Shown: in pieces, positions 42,032 to 54,747 of the stretch
Layout: each line of letters starts with the position of its first letter
Position numbering within the stretch: the stretch's first letter is position 1
From: Thamnidium elegans
Lineage: Eukaryota > Mucoromycota > Mucoromycetes > Mucorales > Mucoraceae
NCBI GenBank assembly: GCA_025201345.1
Contig: JAIXMG010000024.1
Location: forward strand, 372,001 to 436,000
Length of the DNA stretch: 64,000 nucleotides
Reading direction: 5' to 3'
Made by a program: the position numbers and the translations under genes
Notes under the pieces: model-generated
The model's input: only the letters and a program-made list of their open reading frames with translations
What the model was told of the DNA's origin: nothing
Database searches by the model: none

Positions 42032-42035
42032 TATG

Positions 42036-43448
42036 TGGTCAGAAATAACCGCTAATCTCGTGTTCTTTTTTTAAGCTTTACGTCATATATTCACGTGAAT
42101 TATTTAAAACTACGCGTCCGCGTCCGCAAGCCAAAAAAAAAAAAACAAAGCCAAAAAAAACAAAGCCAAAAAAAAAAAAGGCACACTTTATAAGTATAAA
42201 TGACTTTTATATTTATATCATAACTTATTTAATTTTATATACATGTATAGTTTTTATATTTATCTTTATCGTGTTTTATTTAATCTTATATATATATGTA
42301 TTATGTCCCCTATCACTCTTTAATAATTATAAAAAAACCCCTAAGTCTTTTTTCACGCGCCAATTAACTTTAATCACCGCTTAAAGGCTATACAAGCAGT
42401 CTCATTCTCTTCCAAGCTGTGTTTTTGAGTGAAGGAATCATACTGTATACAAAAAAAGGAAGGATAGATAACATAAAAGTGTTACCCTGCTATAATAAAT
42501 GTTGATTGCAAACTTTACTTTCTTTTTCTTTTTTTACAATCCTTATACGCAACTTCAACATCTAATGCCGTTGGTAATCTGATCATATATATACGATTAT
42601 GTATAATGACTATGAAAGTATAGAGATGTTAAAACAAGATTACGAACTATTTTTTTATTCTTTATTGTTTAGAAAAAAAAAGAGTGAAAGGATGCGGCTT
42701 TACAATTAATGTTTTTACAAGATAGCACATTCTTGTATAACAAGGAAAATCACCTTGCGGTCTCTTTCAAGTTTCAACGTGATGTAGACACCACGGTTAT
42801 AATACAGGTTAGGATAATAATCAAAGTACGATCCCAAAGTTTTGCTTTTAGTTAATGAAGTCCAACACTGTTGTGTGGACCAATATTGAAGCAACAGAGG
42901 CTGTTACTCTTTCTTAATGTTTTTTTTTCCTATTTTAGATAATCCAAATAAATTTATACCATTTACATATTGTTATACTGTACTATTATATCTGTTCCAT
43001 AAAGATATAACAATCATAAAGTTACTCGTTAGAAGGGAGACATAAAACACATAACCATTAAAGTTTTTTTTTCGATCAAGATAGACGAACACTCATAAAA
43101 AACTGCCATTTGTTACATCATATGATACGCATTTCAATATATCTACTTTTATTAAAAACGAAGAGAGTCCTTGCATAGCACACCACCTTACATACCACGT
43201 AATGCACTTTTCCTGTCATTACCCACCATCTGGTAAATATTCTTTTTTTCGTTACGCATACTGTATTAACCTTTTAATTACATTTACTCTTGATCCAGAT
43301 TCAATTTTACAATAGACCACTTCCAATACATCTAAACCTACTTAATATATATATATATATATATATATAAGGCTAACCTATTGCTGTAAACAAAGTTACT
43401 CGTTAATCTCGTTTTACTTTATTTGAATATACATCTTCCTTTTGTTCC

Positions 43449-43483
<35 letters not shown>

Positions 43484-43970
43484 TCAAAGTTGTAACTAAC
43501 CAGGTATAACCATGGGTAATATTTTATAATCACTCTAGTCTACTTATTGCGTAATAACAATATACCCATTTTGAATATCTCTTCTTTATCGACTTTTACG
43601 AAAATTGAATCTACTCCTTTTTTCATTTGCATAAACCGGAAAACGTCTTCTGTTTTTAGTGTGAAATGAAATGAATTGGTTGTCAGGTCGATACAATGAT
43701 TGTTTAAGTTGATCGAGATGTCTATGGTGTAATTAGAACAGCAACTGGTTTACTATGTAGTACGTAATTTCGAATAAAGAGTATACTTTCTAAATTTACT
43801 GTCCTTTTCTTTTTTGGGGAATTCTTGATACGCGTTCGAACAAAAAAAAGTGTGACGCATGAGACATTTTGGTTCGTTAAAATAAGTTGTAACAACAAGT
43901 TGTAGACATGTACCTATATAAAAATGATGAAATAGATCGCATGAGTTAGTTTATCAATCTAATAAGTATC

Positions 43971-44010
<40 letters not shown>

Positions 44011-44982
44011 AGGCACTCTTCTTTCTTTTATGTCCGTACAAAATGATACCGCTCTTCTTAAAGTAATCGCCATGCAAAAGAGTGTTTCTTACAAACATTC
44101 AAATGTGGTTTACCCGACTGTGATAATGTATAGATATCAGACTGCCTGTTTTTTTGACACTTTATAAAAGTAAGTAAAAAGCAATACGTCACACTTTCTT
44201 TCTAAAATTCCCCTTAAAATAATGTTGCTTCAAGATCGTTTATATTTACGGCAGTTTCTACACACGATGACAAGATCAATAACGTAATATGTAATGTTAA
44301 TAGTTTTAATCAAAGTTGTTATTTCAAGGCGATTATATAGTAGTTATATATTCTTTTTGCTGAAAAAAAAATAGACGAAGATCGTAAAAAGCTACTTTTG
44401 TGCTTTTAATGAAAATAAAATTGCATTATTATTTAGCATTATACATGGTAAGAATGCATAATATATTATACTTTAACTGATGGTGCTTATTATGTATGTA
44501 TTTTAAGTATAAATGATCATATGAATGCACTAATGTACTATTTTTGAACAACTTGGCTAATTATTTAAATATTGTTTGCAGGACAGCACCAGTCTTGGAT
44601 AAAAAGCATGTGTACTGCCTTGGAGTAACAAGTACCTAAAAGCTTATTAGTTACTAGAGGGTGAAACCTCTCCTAATGGCCTCATTCCATTAGTCTATGC
44701 GCTTTAGGTTTAATCTACCCTTATTTTTTACCTCGCTGTAACGAACACGATTTTACTAAGTTTTTTCGAAAAAAAGATGTATTCCTTATATCTATTATTT
44801 GTTGTTATCGTTATTTCCTTTTCTTCCTTTTTGGATTATAAAATTCTTATAAATAGAGTCTTCAAATAAAATTCAAACGATTATATCAATTAAAAACTAT
44901 CCAGCTCCCCCAAAATGCCTTCTTTATAAACAAGGCTTTTAGTTAATTTTTTTATGAAAAAGTTTATCAGATACTGTTATTT
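42036..44982. other. Intergenic, gene-free
   Basis: Almost 3 kb of AT-rich DNA without a supportable gene. It contains an AAAGCC/A-run tandem patch at about 42119-42182, a (TA)n run at about 43345-43369, T/A runs at about 43450-43482 and 43971-44011, and a CTAATGG...CCATTAG hairpin at 44673-44693. Confidence 0.45.
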
Positions 44983-47900
44983 TTAAATAAAATCATCATC
45001 ATTGTCATCATTTCTTATCAAAACTTGAGAGTCTGTAATATTTGAACTTGATCCATCTTCATCTTCATCTTCATCGTCTTCTACAATGCTATCTTCTACA
45101 GGATTTAACCATTTCTCTGCATTAAATCTGTTTAACCAATGTTTAGTGTTACTAGGCATATCATTTGAATCCCGTTGATAAACAGCATTATCATCTGTAT
45201 CTCCCACTCGACTTTGTTCTTCATAGTCAATAAATGATCGCATTGCAGAAGACCCACTGTTAAATTCCTCATCAGTTGTATGACCTTCATCACTACTTTT
45301 TTCCGCTTCGACATCAAAGAACGGATTTTCAGTCAACTCGGTCAATTTATTACCTCTGGATGGATCATGATCTCTTTTGCTTTGTTCTAATCTACATAAT
45401 AAATTCTTTGATGAAGGCACTTCATATATTAACAATTCGTCATCGTCGTCGACATCATCCTCATCAAATATATATTCTTTTAGTTCCTTTAAAGGCGTAG
45501 AAGCAGCCCTTTGTCTTAACCGCTTTTTGGGTCTATCTGCTTGATCAGTTATTGGTGATATGTTCACGATGCGTCGCTTTCTTTTGATCAGTGGCAAGTC
45601 TTCTTCACTTTCTGAAGCGTGAGCAGGTGGGGCGTATAGCGAACGATTGAGCGGTGATGCGTTGGCTGGTGATTTTTGAACTCTTCTTGCTAGTTGACTT
45701 AGAAGTCGAGGGGAACTCTCAATGTCACTTTGGCTAGCAATAGAATATACTTCGACGTCTCGTGATATAGGAGTGCTGGGTTTCTCTGAAAAATGAGTCG
45801 GTGGAAAAGAAGAAAACTCGTCAAAGTCTATATCAGCATTATTGTGGTTTAAAGCATTGTTATAGACATTATCTCGAGGTTTATCATGATCTTTTGTTGC
45901 ATGTGATGACGAGGAGGAAATATCATGTGGTGAATAAATAGGAGATGAGCTTCGTTTACCATACAAGCAGGCCTTTACCTTCATTTGTGAAGTATATTTT
46001 TGAGTTGGTGTGTAGTCTAGTTCCGTCGATGCGAATTGAGGGTGCTCCATATCTTCCTCGATATACTGGTCTCGAAAGAAAGTAGCTAGTTCGTTTCCTT
46101 CAAAATCTATATCACTAAATCCTTCTCCTCCATTCTCTTCTAAATCATCATCATCTAAAACAGCATCTTCAAAAACAGCATCACCTAAAACTTCCTCTTC
46201 GAAACCTTCCTCTGCGGATTCTAAGTTTACTATTACGGGGCTACTAGTATGAATAGCGCCTTTTTGTTGTAATTGATTTTCTAACGCAGCAGCCTGTTCA
46301 AATAAACTATCATCCGTCTCAAACTCATCATCTAACGTTGGTGAATCTACTGGTTTTATATCCAATTTGGGTGCCTCTGCTGGTTTTATGCCCATTGTAT
46401 TATTATTATACTTTTCAAGCACACACATAGTAATAAACCCTCCTGTTCTTTTTTTAAAAGCTTGTTGTCTTTTTTCCAAAAGAGCTATTGCGCTAGCACT
46501 AAATTCGGGACTGGTATCCGACCAAATAAAAGTAAATGCATCAGTTGGTGTTTGTTGCTTTTCAAATGCAAATACAGGATCTATTTTATCATCAAAACCT
46601 CTGGATCGAAGTTCAAGCCATGCTTCAGATTCTTTTATAAATAGGTCGTCTAGTGAGAAATCGTCGTCGTTGCCAAACTCGTCATCTGAGTCTTGATTGT
46701 AAAGGTCGGCAATGTTAATTTCGGTAAATTCATCATCGGGTTCAGCTTGAATAGGTGGGTCAGAAGGTAGTGTATGTGGCGATGATGGTAGTAATGGTGA
46801 TAATGGTGGTGGTAGTGGTGGTGGTGGTTTATGTGGAGATAATTCATGTGGATCCTTTAATGGAGATACATGATCAAATATACTATCGGGTAATAACGAA
46901 GACCAACTTCTTATTTCGTCAAAGTCATCAGAATCTTGAGTTTGTTTTGTGTTGCCTTTTGAGGTACCGATATCAGGTATTTCGCAAGATATATCATCCA
47001 GACAAAAGGATACTTCTTTCAATTCAATTTTATCAACGCACTTGCCTTTACCTTTTTTATCTACTACATGGTTTATAGAGACACTGGGAGATTTAACTCT
47101 TTTTCTTGGTTCAAAAATATCGTTCATTTTTCTTTTAGATGTACTTGGAGCAAAATCATGCCGCATATCATCAAACTGATCAAACAAATCGTCGTCGAAA
47201 CCACGCGTAGGTATAGTTGCATCTGGGTCTAAGAAATTAGCTAAACAATTTTTCTCTACCGGATCACCATACTCATCATACTGTTTCTTTTTCTTTTTGT
47301 TTATGATGAGTTTATTTGATGCACCAGATTTGGAAGGTAAGATAAGTTGGGTTTGTTTGTTAGGTAAAATAAAAGAGATATCTTCATTTGGGTTCAAGAT
47401 ACGATGTTCCATTTTTTGTACCAGCTCTATAAAGTCGTGTGTTCGTTTGGAATGACCTACACGATGAGTCGAGGTAGGTTTGGTCTGTAAGGGTATATGT
47501 TTCGCTAGACTTTTTTTCAGTGGTTGCATCGGCCAGTATTTTTGAAAGACTTGAGATAAGTTGATATAAGATTGGTTTTGGTTGCAAAAGCTACGAATAA
47601 ACGATTCTTGTATATCAGGTTTCATTATACCCTCTGATGTCATATGTGTACTTGTTAAATTACCACTAGTGCCACGCTTTTGCTTTTTTTCTTTGGGTTG
47701 GTATTGACCTACAATGAGTGCTTTACGGCAGAGTGTGGGTTTATAGTTGGAAGGGATAACGGTTGGGTTGGGACGGTAGTATTCTAGATGAACTCCTTGA
47801 CTGATTAATCGTTGTACATTGGCATAAGTGGTTTTAGCTTGAGCAAATTTCTTTCCTTCGGCTTCTGTCATTAGTAAAACACATTTACCTTGTCTTTTAC

Positions 47901-48120
47901 GACCTGTTCTGCCCATACGTTGCAACTATAAGAAAGAAAAAAGAATTGGTATACATACTTTATATAAAAAAAATTAAAAACTTACCATACGTAGAGGAGA
48001 AGATTGTGAATCATAACAGATAATCATATCAATTTCACCAATATCTAAACCTTCTTCGCCAATACTTGTAGATACAAGTACATTATATTCATTGTTTTTA
48101 AATTTTTGAATAACCTATTT

Positions 48121-48152
<32 letters not shown>

Positions 48153-49748
48153 GTTGTTATTTGATTATGAAATGCATATACATACACATGTGCATACCTC
48201 TTGTTGTTCAGATTGTTTTAAACCTTTTGATCCGTTCCTTCCATCGGCTTGTCCAACAAAGAACGAACATCGAATGATAGGTTTATGTCTATTCAACACT
48301 TTACAAATCTCATTGACCGAACTTCTATAACTTGAAAAGATCATGGCCTTGGAGGTAGATCCAGGCGGTAAATCACTAAAGTGTTTTAATAAGATGGAAA
48401 CCAACTTATCAATCTTGGGATGGCCAATAAATTCCGGATTTTGCATATCTTCTTTTAATTTAGGCATTAATCGAGTCATATATCTATTGTTATAAAACTG
48501 ACTTTCAGCTTTATTCATCTTTTTGCTTTCTAGTTCTCGACGGTTTGCTTCAGTGGCTTCGAAAAAGGGAGCGATACCGTGTTGACATAATAAATCGTAA
48601 GCTCTACTCATTTGTTCTGCTACCAGGAATTTTTGAATAATACTGTATTTTAAACCGGGATTTAGGTTGGTACAGGTAAGTTGAAATCGAGAACGACAGG
48701 ATTGTAAACCAAATGGTGAGCAACGTTCTACTTCAGAAGAGACACCGGTCGGTAATTTAGACAGTTCCCGCAGGATGGGTTCAAATACCTGCGTCTTGAA
48801 CTCTTCAACCACACCAGGTAAGATACCGGTCGAACCTTCTGTATAATTCAATGGCACGATGATACTCTGGATGTTTTTTCCATAAGAGTATTCTTGAATA
48901 TCCATTGAATCTTCTGTTCTGATTTGAATATTTGTAATTTGTAGATTCGATATAACAGTCTGTACAGTATCTAAGTTGGAGCCTGGTGTAGCAGTCAAAG
49001 CCAATACTCGAAAATGTTTATTTTTTTTAGCTATTTTACGAATCACTTGCACATAAGAGTAATTGCCTGTTGCTTTATGAGCTTCATCCACTACAATGCA
49101 AACAACTTGGTCTCCAGGACATGTATTCTTCAGCAAATCGTTATAAACCACATGTGGCGTAGCAAAAAATACTCGCTTCTGCTTCCATAAGTCAATTCGT
49201 TTCTCAGGTGTAGTACTGCCAGACATATCCGTGGTATCCTGCTGCGGTAATCCACAGATAGTAAAACAAGCTTCAATCTGTTGAGTTACTAAAGGCCGAG
49301 TAGGTGCCATAAATATAATTTTGGAATTGGGAAACCAACGCCAGTAGTTGTACATGACCACAGCTGCGATAAAGGTCTTACCGAGACCTGTAGGTAAAGC
49401 TACTAGTGTGTTCTGAAACATGGCCTTTTGTACAATATTTAATTGATATCCACGAATAGGATAATTAGTAGGGTAAATCCAGGTTCTTAAATTTTGTAAG
49501 TCCAGTGGGTGAAAAGATGGTGTGGAGTCGGGCAAGACAGGTGGTGGTGTGGCGTCGGTATCATCAATAGGTGTAAAACTTATACCGCTCTTGGAAGCGT
49601 GTTGTTGTTCAACAGCTTCAGTTGTCTCTACTAATTCTGCTAGATCCAAGTCGTCACCAAAGTCATCGGTGTCTTGATCATTAAGGGTGGATGAATCGAG
49701 TGGGAATAGGCTGAAATCGGGGTCAATGTATATATCGTCTTCATTCAT
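44983..49748 (-). CDS. MPH1: FANCM/Mph1-type DNA translocase
   Basis: Three exons: 48198-49748, 47986-48114 and 44983-47925. They encode 1540 aa. Superfamily-2 helicase motifs are clear: the Q-like region [12 protein letters not shown], Walker A LPTGLGKT (118-125), APTRPLV, DEAH (221-224), LTATPGS, then in exon 2 [18 protein letters not shown] and in exon 3 [12 protein letters not shown] (motif VI). The arrangement with an insert domain between the two RecA lobes matches FANCM/Mph1, which remodels stalled forks and D-loops and anchors the Fanconi core complex. The helicase core fills about the first 620 residues. The remaining roughly 900 are acidic and disordered, longer than yeast Mph1 (993 aa in all) and shorter than human FANCM. 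A Rab7 gene starts divergently 526 bp away. Confidence 0.9.
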
Positions 49749-50274
49749 TCTATCTGTATAAAAAAAAAAGAAACTAACAAAGAAAGAAAAATGCGTAGTC
49801 CATTCTTGTCCTTTTTTTTTTTTTTTTTTTTTACATTATAAACTCCACCTGTAACTATCTGACTTGCTTAAAATACAGGTTTAGGACTTTGTGTAAAAGC
49901 TATTCGAGTTATAAGGTATATATCTCTAAATAACAAGCAAGTAAAAAAGAAAATAAATTCCAAGTTATTGGATATGTATTAAAAATAAAAGTATAAAGTC
50001 TGCAAGATAAAAAAAAACCCTTTTTAATTGCATGTAAACTTTGAGAATAGTTTCCTAAGTAGACATAAATTCGTCAATCAACCTTTGCCTTTGTACTCAT
50101 ATGACGTTTTAACACAACGTCAAAAGAAGAGATTCATTTTTTTCTGTTCCATACTACACGGAGTTGTAATAAAACCGTAATGGGTGTTACGAGTTTTTAA
50201 AAGAACTAAAATTTCCTTTTTTCCTCTCTTTTCCTTTTTCTTTTTTTTTTTTTAAAAAAAAAAATATTATTAGT
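49749..50274. promoter_or_regulatory. Divergent promoter region of MPH1 and YPT7
   Basis: 526 bp shared by two divergent genes. It contains a T run (about 49811-49832), a (GA)n run at about 50338-50360 just inside the first Rab7 intron, and no clear conserved element. Confidence 0.5.
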
Positions 50275-51307
50275 ATGGCTACTAGAAAAAAGGTTTTGTT
50301 AAAGGTAAAAAGAAAAAAAAATGCTATTTAAAAAAGAAAGAGAGAGAGAGAGAGAGAGAGTAATAGACTCTTTTTTCTTTTTCTTTTTTGAAAGTTAATC
50401 CAGTACTGAATATATTTTGTCATCTTGCTTTTTGCCATTAGGTTATCATTTTAGGTGATAGTGGGTAAAGTTTATTTGAAAGGTTATCTCGAGACGAAAA
50501 AAAAAAGAAAAAAAAATCAACTAACGAATTTTCTAGTGTTGGAAAAACTTCATTGATGAATCAATATGTCAACAAGAAATTTAGTGGACAATATAAAGCT
50601 ACTATTGGAGCAGATTTCCTTACAAAGGAAGTTATGGTGGATGACAAACTAGTTACTATGCAGGTAAAAAATACATAGAAAGCCTATGAATACACTTTCT
50701 AAGTAAAAAAGGTTTTTTCTTTTTAAAATTAGATTTGGGATACAGCAGGCCAAGAACGTTTTCAATCATTAGGTGTTGCATTTTATCGTGGTGCGGATTG
50801 CTGTGTTTTAGTTTACGATGTGAATAATAATAAGAGTTATGAATCACTCGGGCAATGGCATGATGAGTTTTTGGTACAAGCTTCGCCGCGTGATCCTGAT
50901 AATTTTCCTTTTGTGGTTTTAGGTAATAAGGTTGATGTGGATGAATCAAAGCGTATGGTAAAGTGTATACAGATATAAAATATATATATATATATATATA
51001 TATCATTATTTAAAAAAAAAATGGTGTACGTAGGTTTCTCAAAAGCGTGCTATGGCTTTTTGTCAAGCAAAGGGTAACATTCCGTAAGTTGTGTTTTAAT
51101 TTTATTTATTTTGCATTGTACTTATTTTTTGAATCTAGTTATTTCGAAACCTCTGCCAAGGAAGCTATTAATGTTGAACAAGCTTTCCAAACCATTGCAA
51201 AGAATGCACTCCAACAAGAAACAGATGTTGAACTTTATAGTGATATTACTGATCCTATTCGTATTGATAGTGATCATTCAAGAGACTTTAATGGATGCGC
51301 ATGTTAA
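50275..51307 (+). CDS. YPT7: Rab7-family small GTPase (Ypt7)
   Basis: Six exons: 50275-50304, 50442-50464, 50537-50663, 50733-50957, 51034-51083 and 51139-51307. They give 207 aa, the usual Rab7 length. All GTPase motifs are present: P-loop GDSGVGKT (15-22), switch [17 protein letters not shown] (62-68), NKVD (125-128) and ETSAK (155-159). The C-terminus ends CAC, a CXC double-prenylation motif. Ypt7/Rab7 drives late endosome and vacuole fusion through the HOPS complex. Exon 2 is only 23 nt. The gene converges on SOD2 with 106 bp between stop codons. Confidence 0.95.
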
Positions 51308-51413
51308 AAAAAAATATATACACACATTAATATAAAATAAATCTCACGTTTGATTTAACAAAAAGAGCTTTGAAGTATATTAAAAAGTAATTATTTATTT
51401 AACAAAAGTATAC

Positions 51414-52460
51414 TTAAGAAGCCTTAGCGAAACGTTCAGAGACAGTGGTCCAGTTAACAACTTCCCAAATGTTCTTGAGGTAATCAGGACGAACGTTCTT
51501 GTATTGCAAGTAGTAAGCCTATCGTATATATATATAAAAAAAATATATGTCAGAAATTTGAACTTTTTAATTTTACTTAAAAAAGAACTTACGTGTTCCC
51601 AAACATCAATACCCAAAAGAGGAATCAAGTCTAAACAAAAAATATATGGATTAGTCACCCATTTTTTATGCAATTTTTTTTTAAGAAAAAAAAAAAGGGT
51701 ACTTACGAAGCAAAGGATCTTGATTAGGAGTTGTGGCAATCTCAACGCGCTTAGATGCCTTGTTGTAACCCTGTTTAAATAAATACAAATCAGTACACCA
51801 AAAGAAAAACTAGTAATTGTGATATCATAAACTTACCAACCAAGCCCATCCAGAACCTTTTTTTTTTTATTATTTTTTTCGTAAAAAAAAAAAGGAATAT
51901 ATCACCCATGAGTTTAAAAGAAATTACACAAATACACTTTAATATATATATACTTTACCTTGAACACCAGCAGCGGCAGTGTTGAATTGCTTAACGAAAT
52001 CTTCAAAAGAACCGAATTCCTTGGAGATAGCAGAAGCTAAAGCACCTTTGGGAAGGTCTCCACCACCCTTACCCTTAGGTGCCAAGTTTTGCCAGAAGAG
52101 AGTATGGTTGATATGTCCACCACCGTTGAACTTAAGAGCACCTTGAAGAGAAATTTGTTGAGTTAAATCGTTAGATTTGAAAGCACCTTCGAGCTTTTCT
52201 TCGGCTTGGTTGAAACCATTGACGTAAGCTTGGTGATGCTTGGAGTGATGAAGCTTCATGATTTCAGTGTTGATATAAGGTTCAAGTCCCTAATCATATA
52301 AATCAGGTTTAGAGCGCGTCTGTATTATTTAATTTTAAAAACTTACGTTATATTCATAAGGAAGGTCGGGCAAGGTAACCTTGGTACGGATTGAAGTCAA
52401 AGGGCCGAGGACTGACTTGACAGAAGTGGTCTTAATAGTACGAGCAGCAATTGAAAGCAT
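51414..52460 (-). CDS. SOD2: Mitochondrial manganese superoxide dismutase
   Basis: Six exons: 52347-52460, 51959-52289, 51837-51856, 51707-51770, 51593-51630 and 51414-51518. They encode 223 aa. The N-terminus (about 25 residues, [19 protein letters not shown], basic without acids) is a mitochondrial targeting sequence; mature sequence starts near [12 protein letters not shown]. Metal ligands are found in [19 protein letters not shown] and [24 protein letters not shown] is typical of the Mn form. The enzyme converts superoxide to peroxide in the matrix. Exon 3 is 20 nt and exon 5 is 38 nt, small enough that automated prediction could miss them. Confidence 0.94.
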
Positions 52461-52644
52461 CTTTATTGTTGGATACGTGTTTAATGTAAAGAAAAAAAGA
52501 GAAAATTAAAAAAAAAAAAACCCCCCACATATTTATGATTAATTTTTTTTTATTCCGTAACACAAACAACGCGCTATAATTCTGACATCATCAGCTAGTG
52601 TAATGCGAAAAAATAACACGGTTAAATTCAAATACACCCGATGT

Positions 52645-52667
52645 GGGGGGGGGGGGGTTTTTTTTTT
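52645..52667 (+). repeat. G13-T10 homopolymer junction
   Basis: Thirteen G followed directly by about ten T, between SOD2 and PHO8. A similar but shorter G run occurs at 25954-25963. Confidence 0.75.
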
Positions 52668-52703
52668 TAGTAATCAAGAAGACCAATGAAATATATGCAA
52701 ACG

Positions 52704-52735
<32 letters not shown>

Positions 52736-52736
52736 T

Positions 52737-54747
52737 TTAACCGTGGTATACAGCTGGGCCAAGCTTATGATCTAAAGCACCAAACGAGTTGTCATTACTA
52801 GAACAGAAAAAAAAATATTAAAACTTGTTTCATAATAGTTTTTTTTTTTTTTTTTAGAGTTTAATTACCTGTCTTTGGTAAGTCTCCCGGTAATATCTTT
52901 AATATCTAAACCGAGATAATCTACGATGAAGTCACCAATTTCTGTGTTTTCATGGCTACCTCTTAAAGCTTCAGTACCGTCACCCTTGGCATACAGGTTT
53001 ACATCAACGGCTGTGTGACCATGAGTTGTCCACTAAAAAAAATACTTTTAGATAAATGAAAAAATATCACATAAAAACAAACTTACGCCGATCAATGCAC
53101 GACGAGAAACCATGTCAGCAAAGATATATGATAAATCAATCGTAGTACAAGTTGCAGTAGGTTTCCAATCCTTAACTCTTTGAACTTCTTCTTTAGTAAC
53201 ATCCTTAATACCTAATCCAGACTCGATTAAAACTTGCGTGAGATAATCGTCAGTAGTAGTTTGAGAAAGTAAAGCTAAACTCCAAGCTTCAGCTAACGAT
53301 TCAGAAGAGTTTTGTACACGACTAATAACTTCTGGGTACCATAAATATTCAGGGTATTCATCACCGATTTGTCTACCAGCAGTAAAGCCACCGGTTTCAT
53401 GATCACTAGTAGAGATAACAACAGTGTTGGGATTCTCTTCAACAAATTTCTTTACCATTTCAACAGTTTGTTGATACTCCAAAATATCATGTACATGAGC
53501 AGCGGGGTCATTGGTATGAGCAGCCATGTCAATACGACTACCTTCAATCATCAAAAAGAAACCAGTATCTTGTTTTTTAGACTTTGTTTTTAAAATAGAT
53601 AAGGCTTTAGAAACCATTTCATGAAGAGCAGGTTGTTCAGCAGGTTTTCTATCCAATTCATAATCCATATGCTAAAAAGAAAAGAAAAAAAAATCAGTAC
53701 ATACACACATACGCATAAATAAATAAATAAATAAACTTACATTGTTTGCAAATAATGCCATCAAAGGTAAATCAACATCTTTTTCAATAGAATCAAACTT
53801 TTGTCTACTACCTTGACCATGAATTACTTGCCAACCAAATTGGTCTTCGGCTTCTGAAAATAAGTCACGAGTATCGGTTCTACAGCTTCCTAAGGTTGCA
53901 TTACTCAAGAATTCACAAACACCACCACCAAACATAAGATCAACTGTACGACCTAATGGATTGTGACCAATCTGCTGTTCAGCAATCGTGTTTTCAGAAT
54001 CACGCCCACGAACATGGGCAGAAAAGGCAGCAGGCGTAGCATGAGTAATACGAGAAGTTACAACTAACCCAGTCAACATACCCTTATGAATTTTTGCCGA
54101 TTCTAAAACTGTTCCACAAGGAACTTCTTGAGGATCAACTATTTACAAAAAAGAAATATTAAGATAAGCCTTTCTTTTTTCAATAAATATTTACCACCGA
54201 TAGCGCCATTATACGATTTTTGAGCACAAGCAAATGCCGTAGCTCCAGCTGCACTATCTGTAACTAAGCTAGATGAACTTTGCGTACGACTATGGCCAAC
54301 ATGGATTTCATCTAATGGTAACATGGTTTTGACATCACGTTCACCTAACCAAGTATAATATTGTCTGGCAAATGTCTCAGAGGCAGGGCCAAACCCATCA
54401 CTGATCATCATAATTACGTTTTTCTTGGGCTCTGTTTATATTTTTCTGGTTATTAGTTATATATGCATATTAATGCCTTTAAAAAAAAAGATGTACCTGG
54501 TTCAATAGTCTTTCCCAAAAAGATGGTAGAAGCAACAATAATGGCACCTGTTATACCAATAATAGATGCACCTACAATAAGATTTAATTTCTTTTTCTGT
54601 TACGCGTATTGAGTGTTAGTTAAAAAAAAAAGGGTAAAGTTTTTTTTTTTAGGCGGGGGGTTACTTTACATAAACAGGAACTTGCTTTGGAAGATCTCTT
54701 TCGAGATCTTCAGGAATAGCACTATAGTTGGTTCTACTATTACTCAT
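52737..54747 (-). CDS. PHO8: Vacuolar alkaline phosphatase (Pho8 type)
   Basis: Seven exons: 54670-54747, 54497-54596, 54195-54431, 53741-54138, 53087-53671, 52869-53032 and 52737-52797. They encode 540 aa. A short cytosolic N-terminus precedes a single transmembrane anchor (about 30-52, LIVGASIIGITGAIIVAS), as in the type II vacuolar enzyme. Catalytic features are D71 in MISDGFG, nucleophile S119 in VTDSAAGATA, zinc ligands in HTNDPAAH (323-330) and SDHETGG (361-362), and the C-terminal H472 in WTTHGHTAVDV. It removes phosphate from phosphomonoesters in the vacuole lumen and is a phosphate-starvation gene in yeast. The upstream region is shared with the divergent APS kinase gene about 1 kb away. 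Confidence 0.93.

Noticed and set aside
46367..47179. Several plus-strand frames inside the MPH1 gene
   Set aside because: Antisense shadows of the acidic, repeat-coded MPH1 tail.
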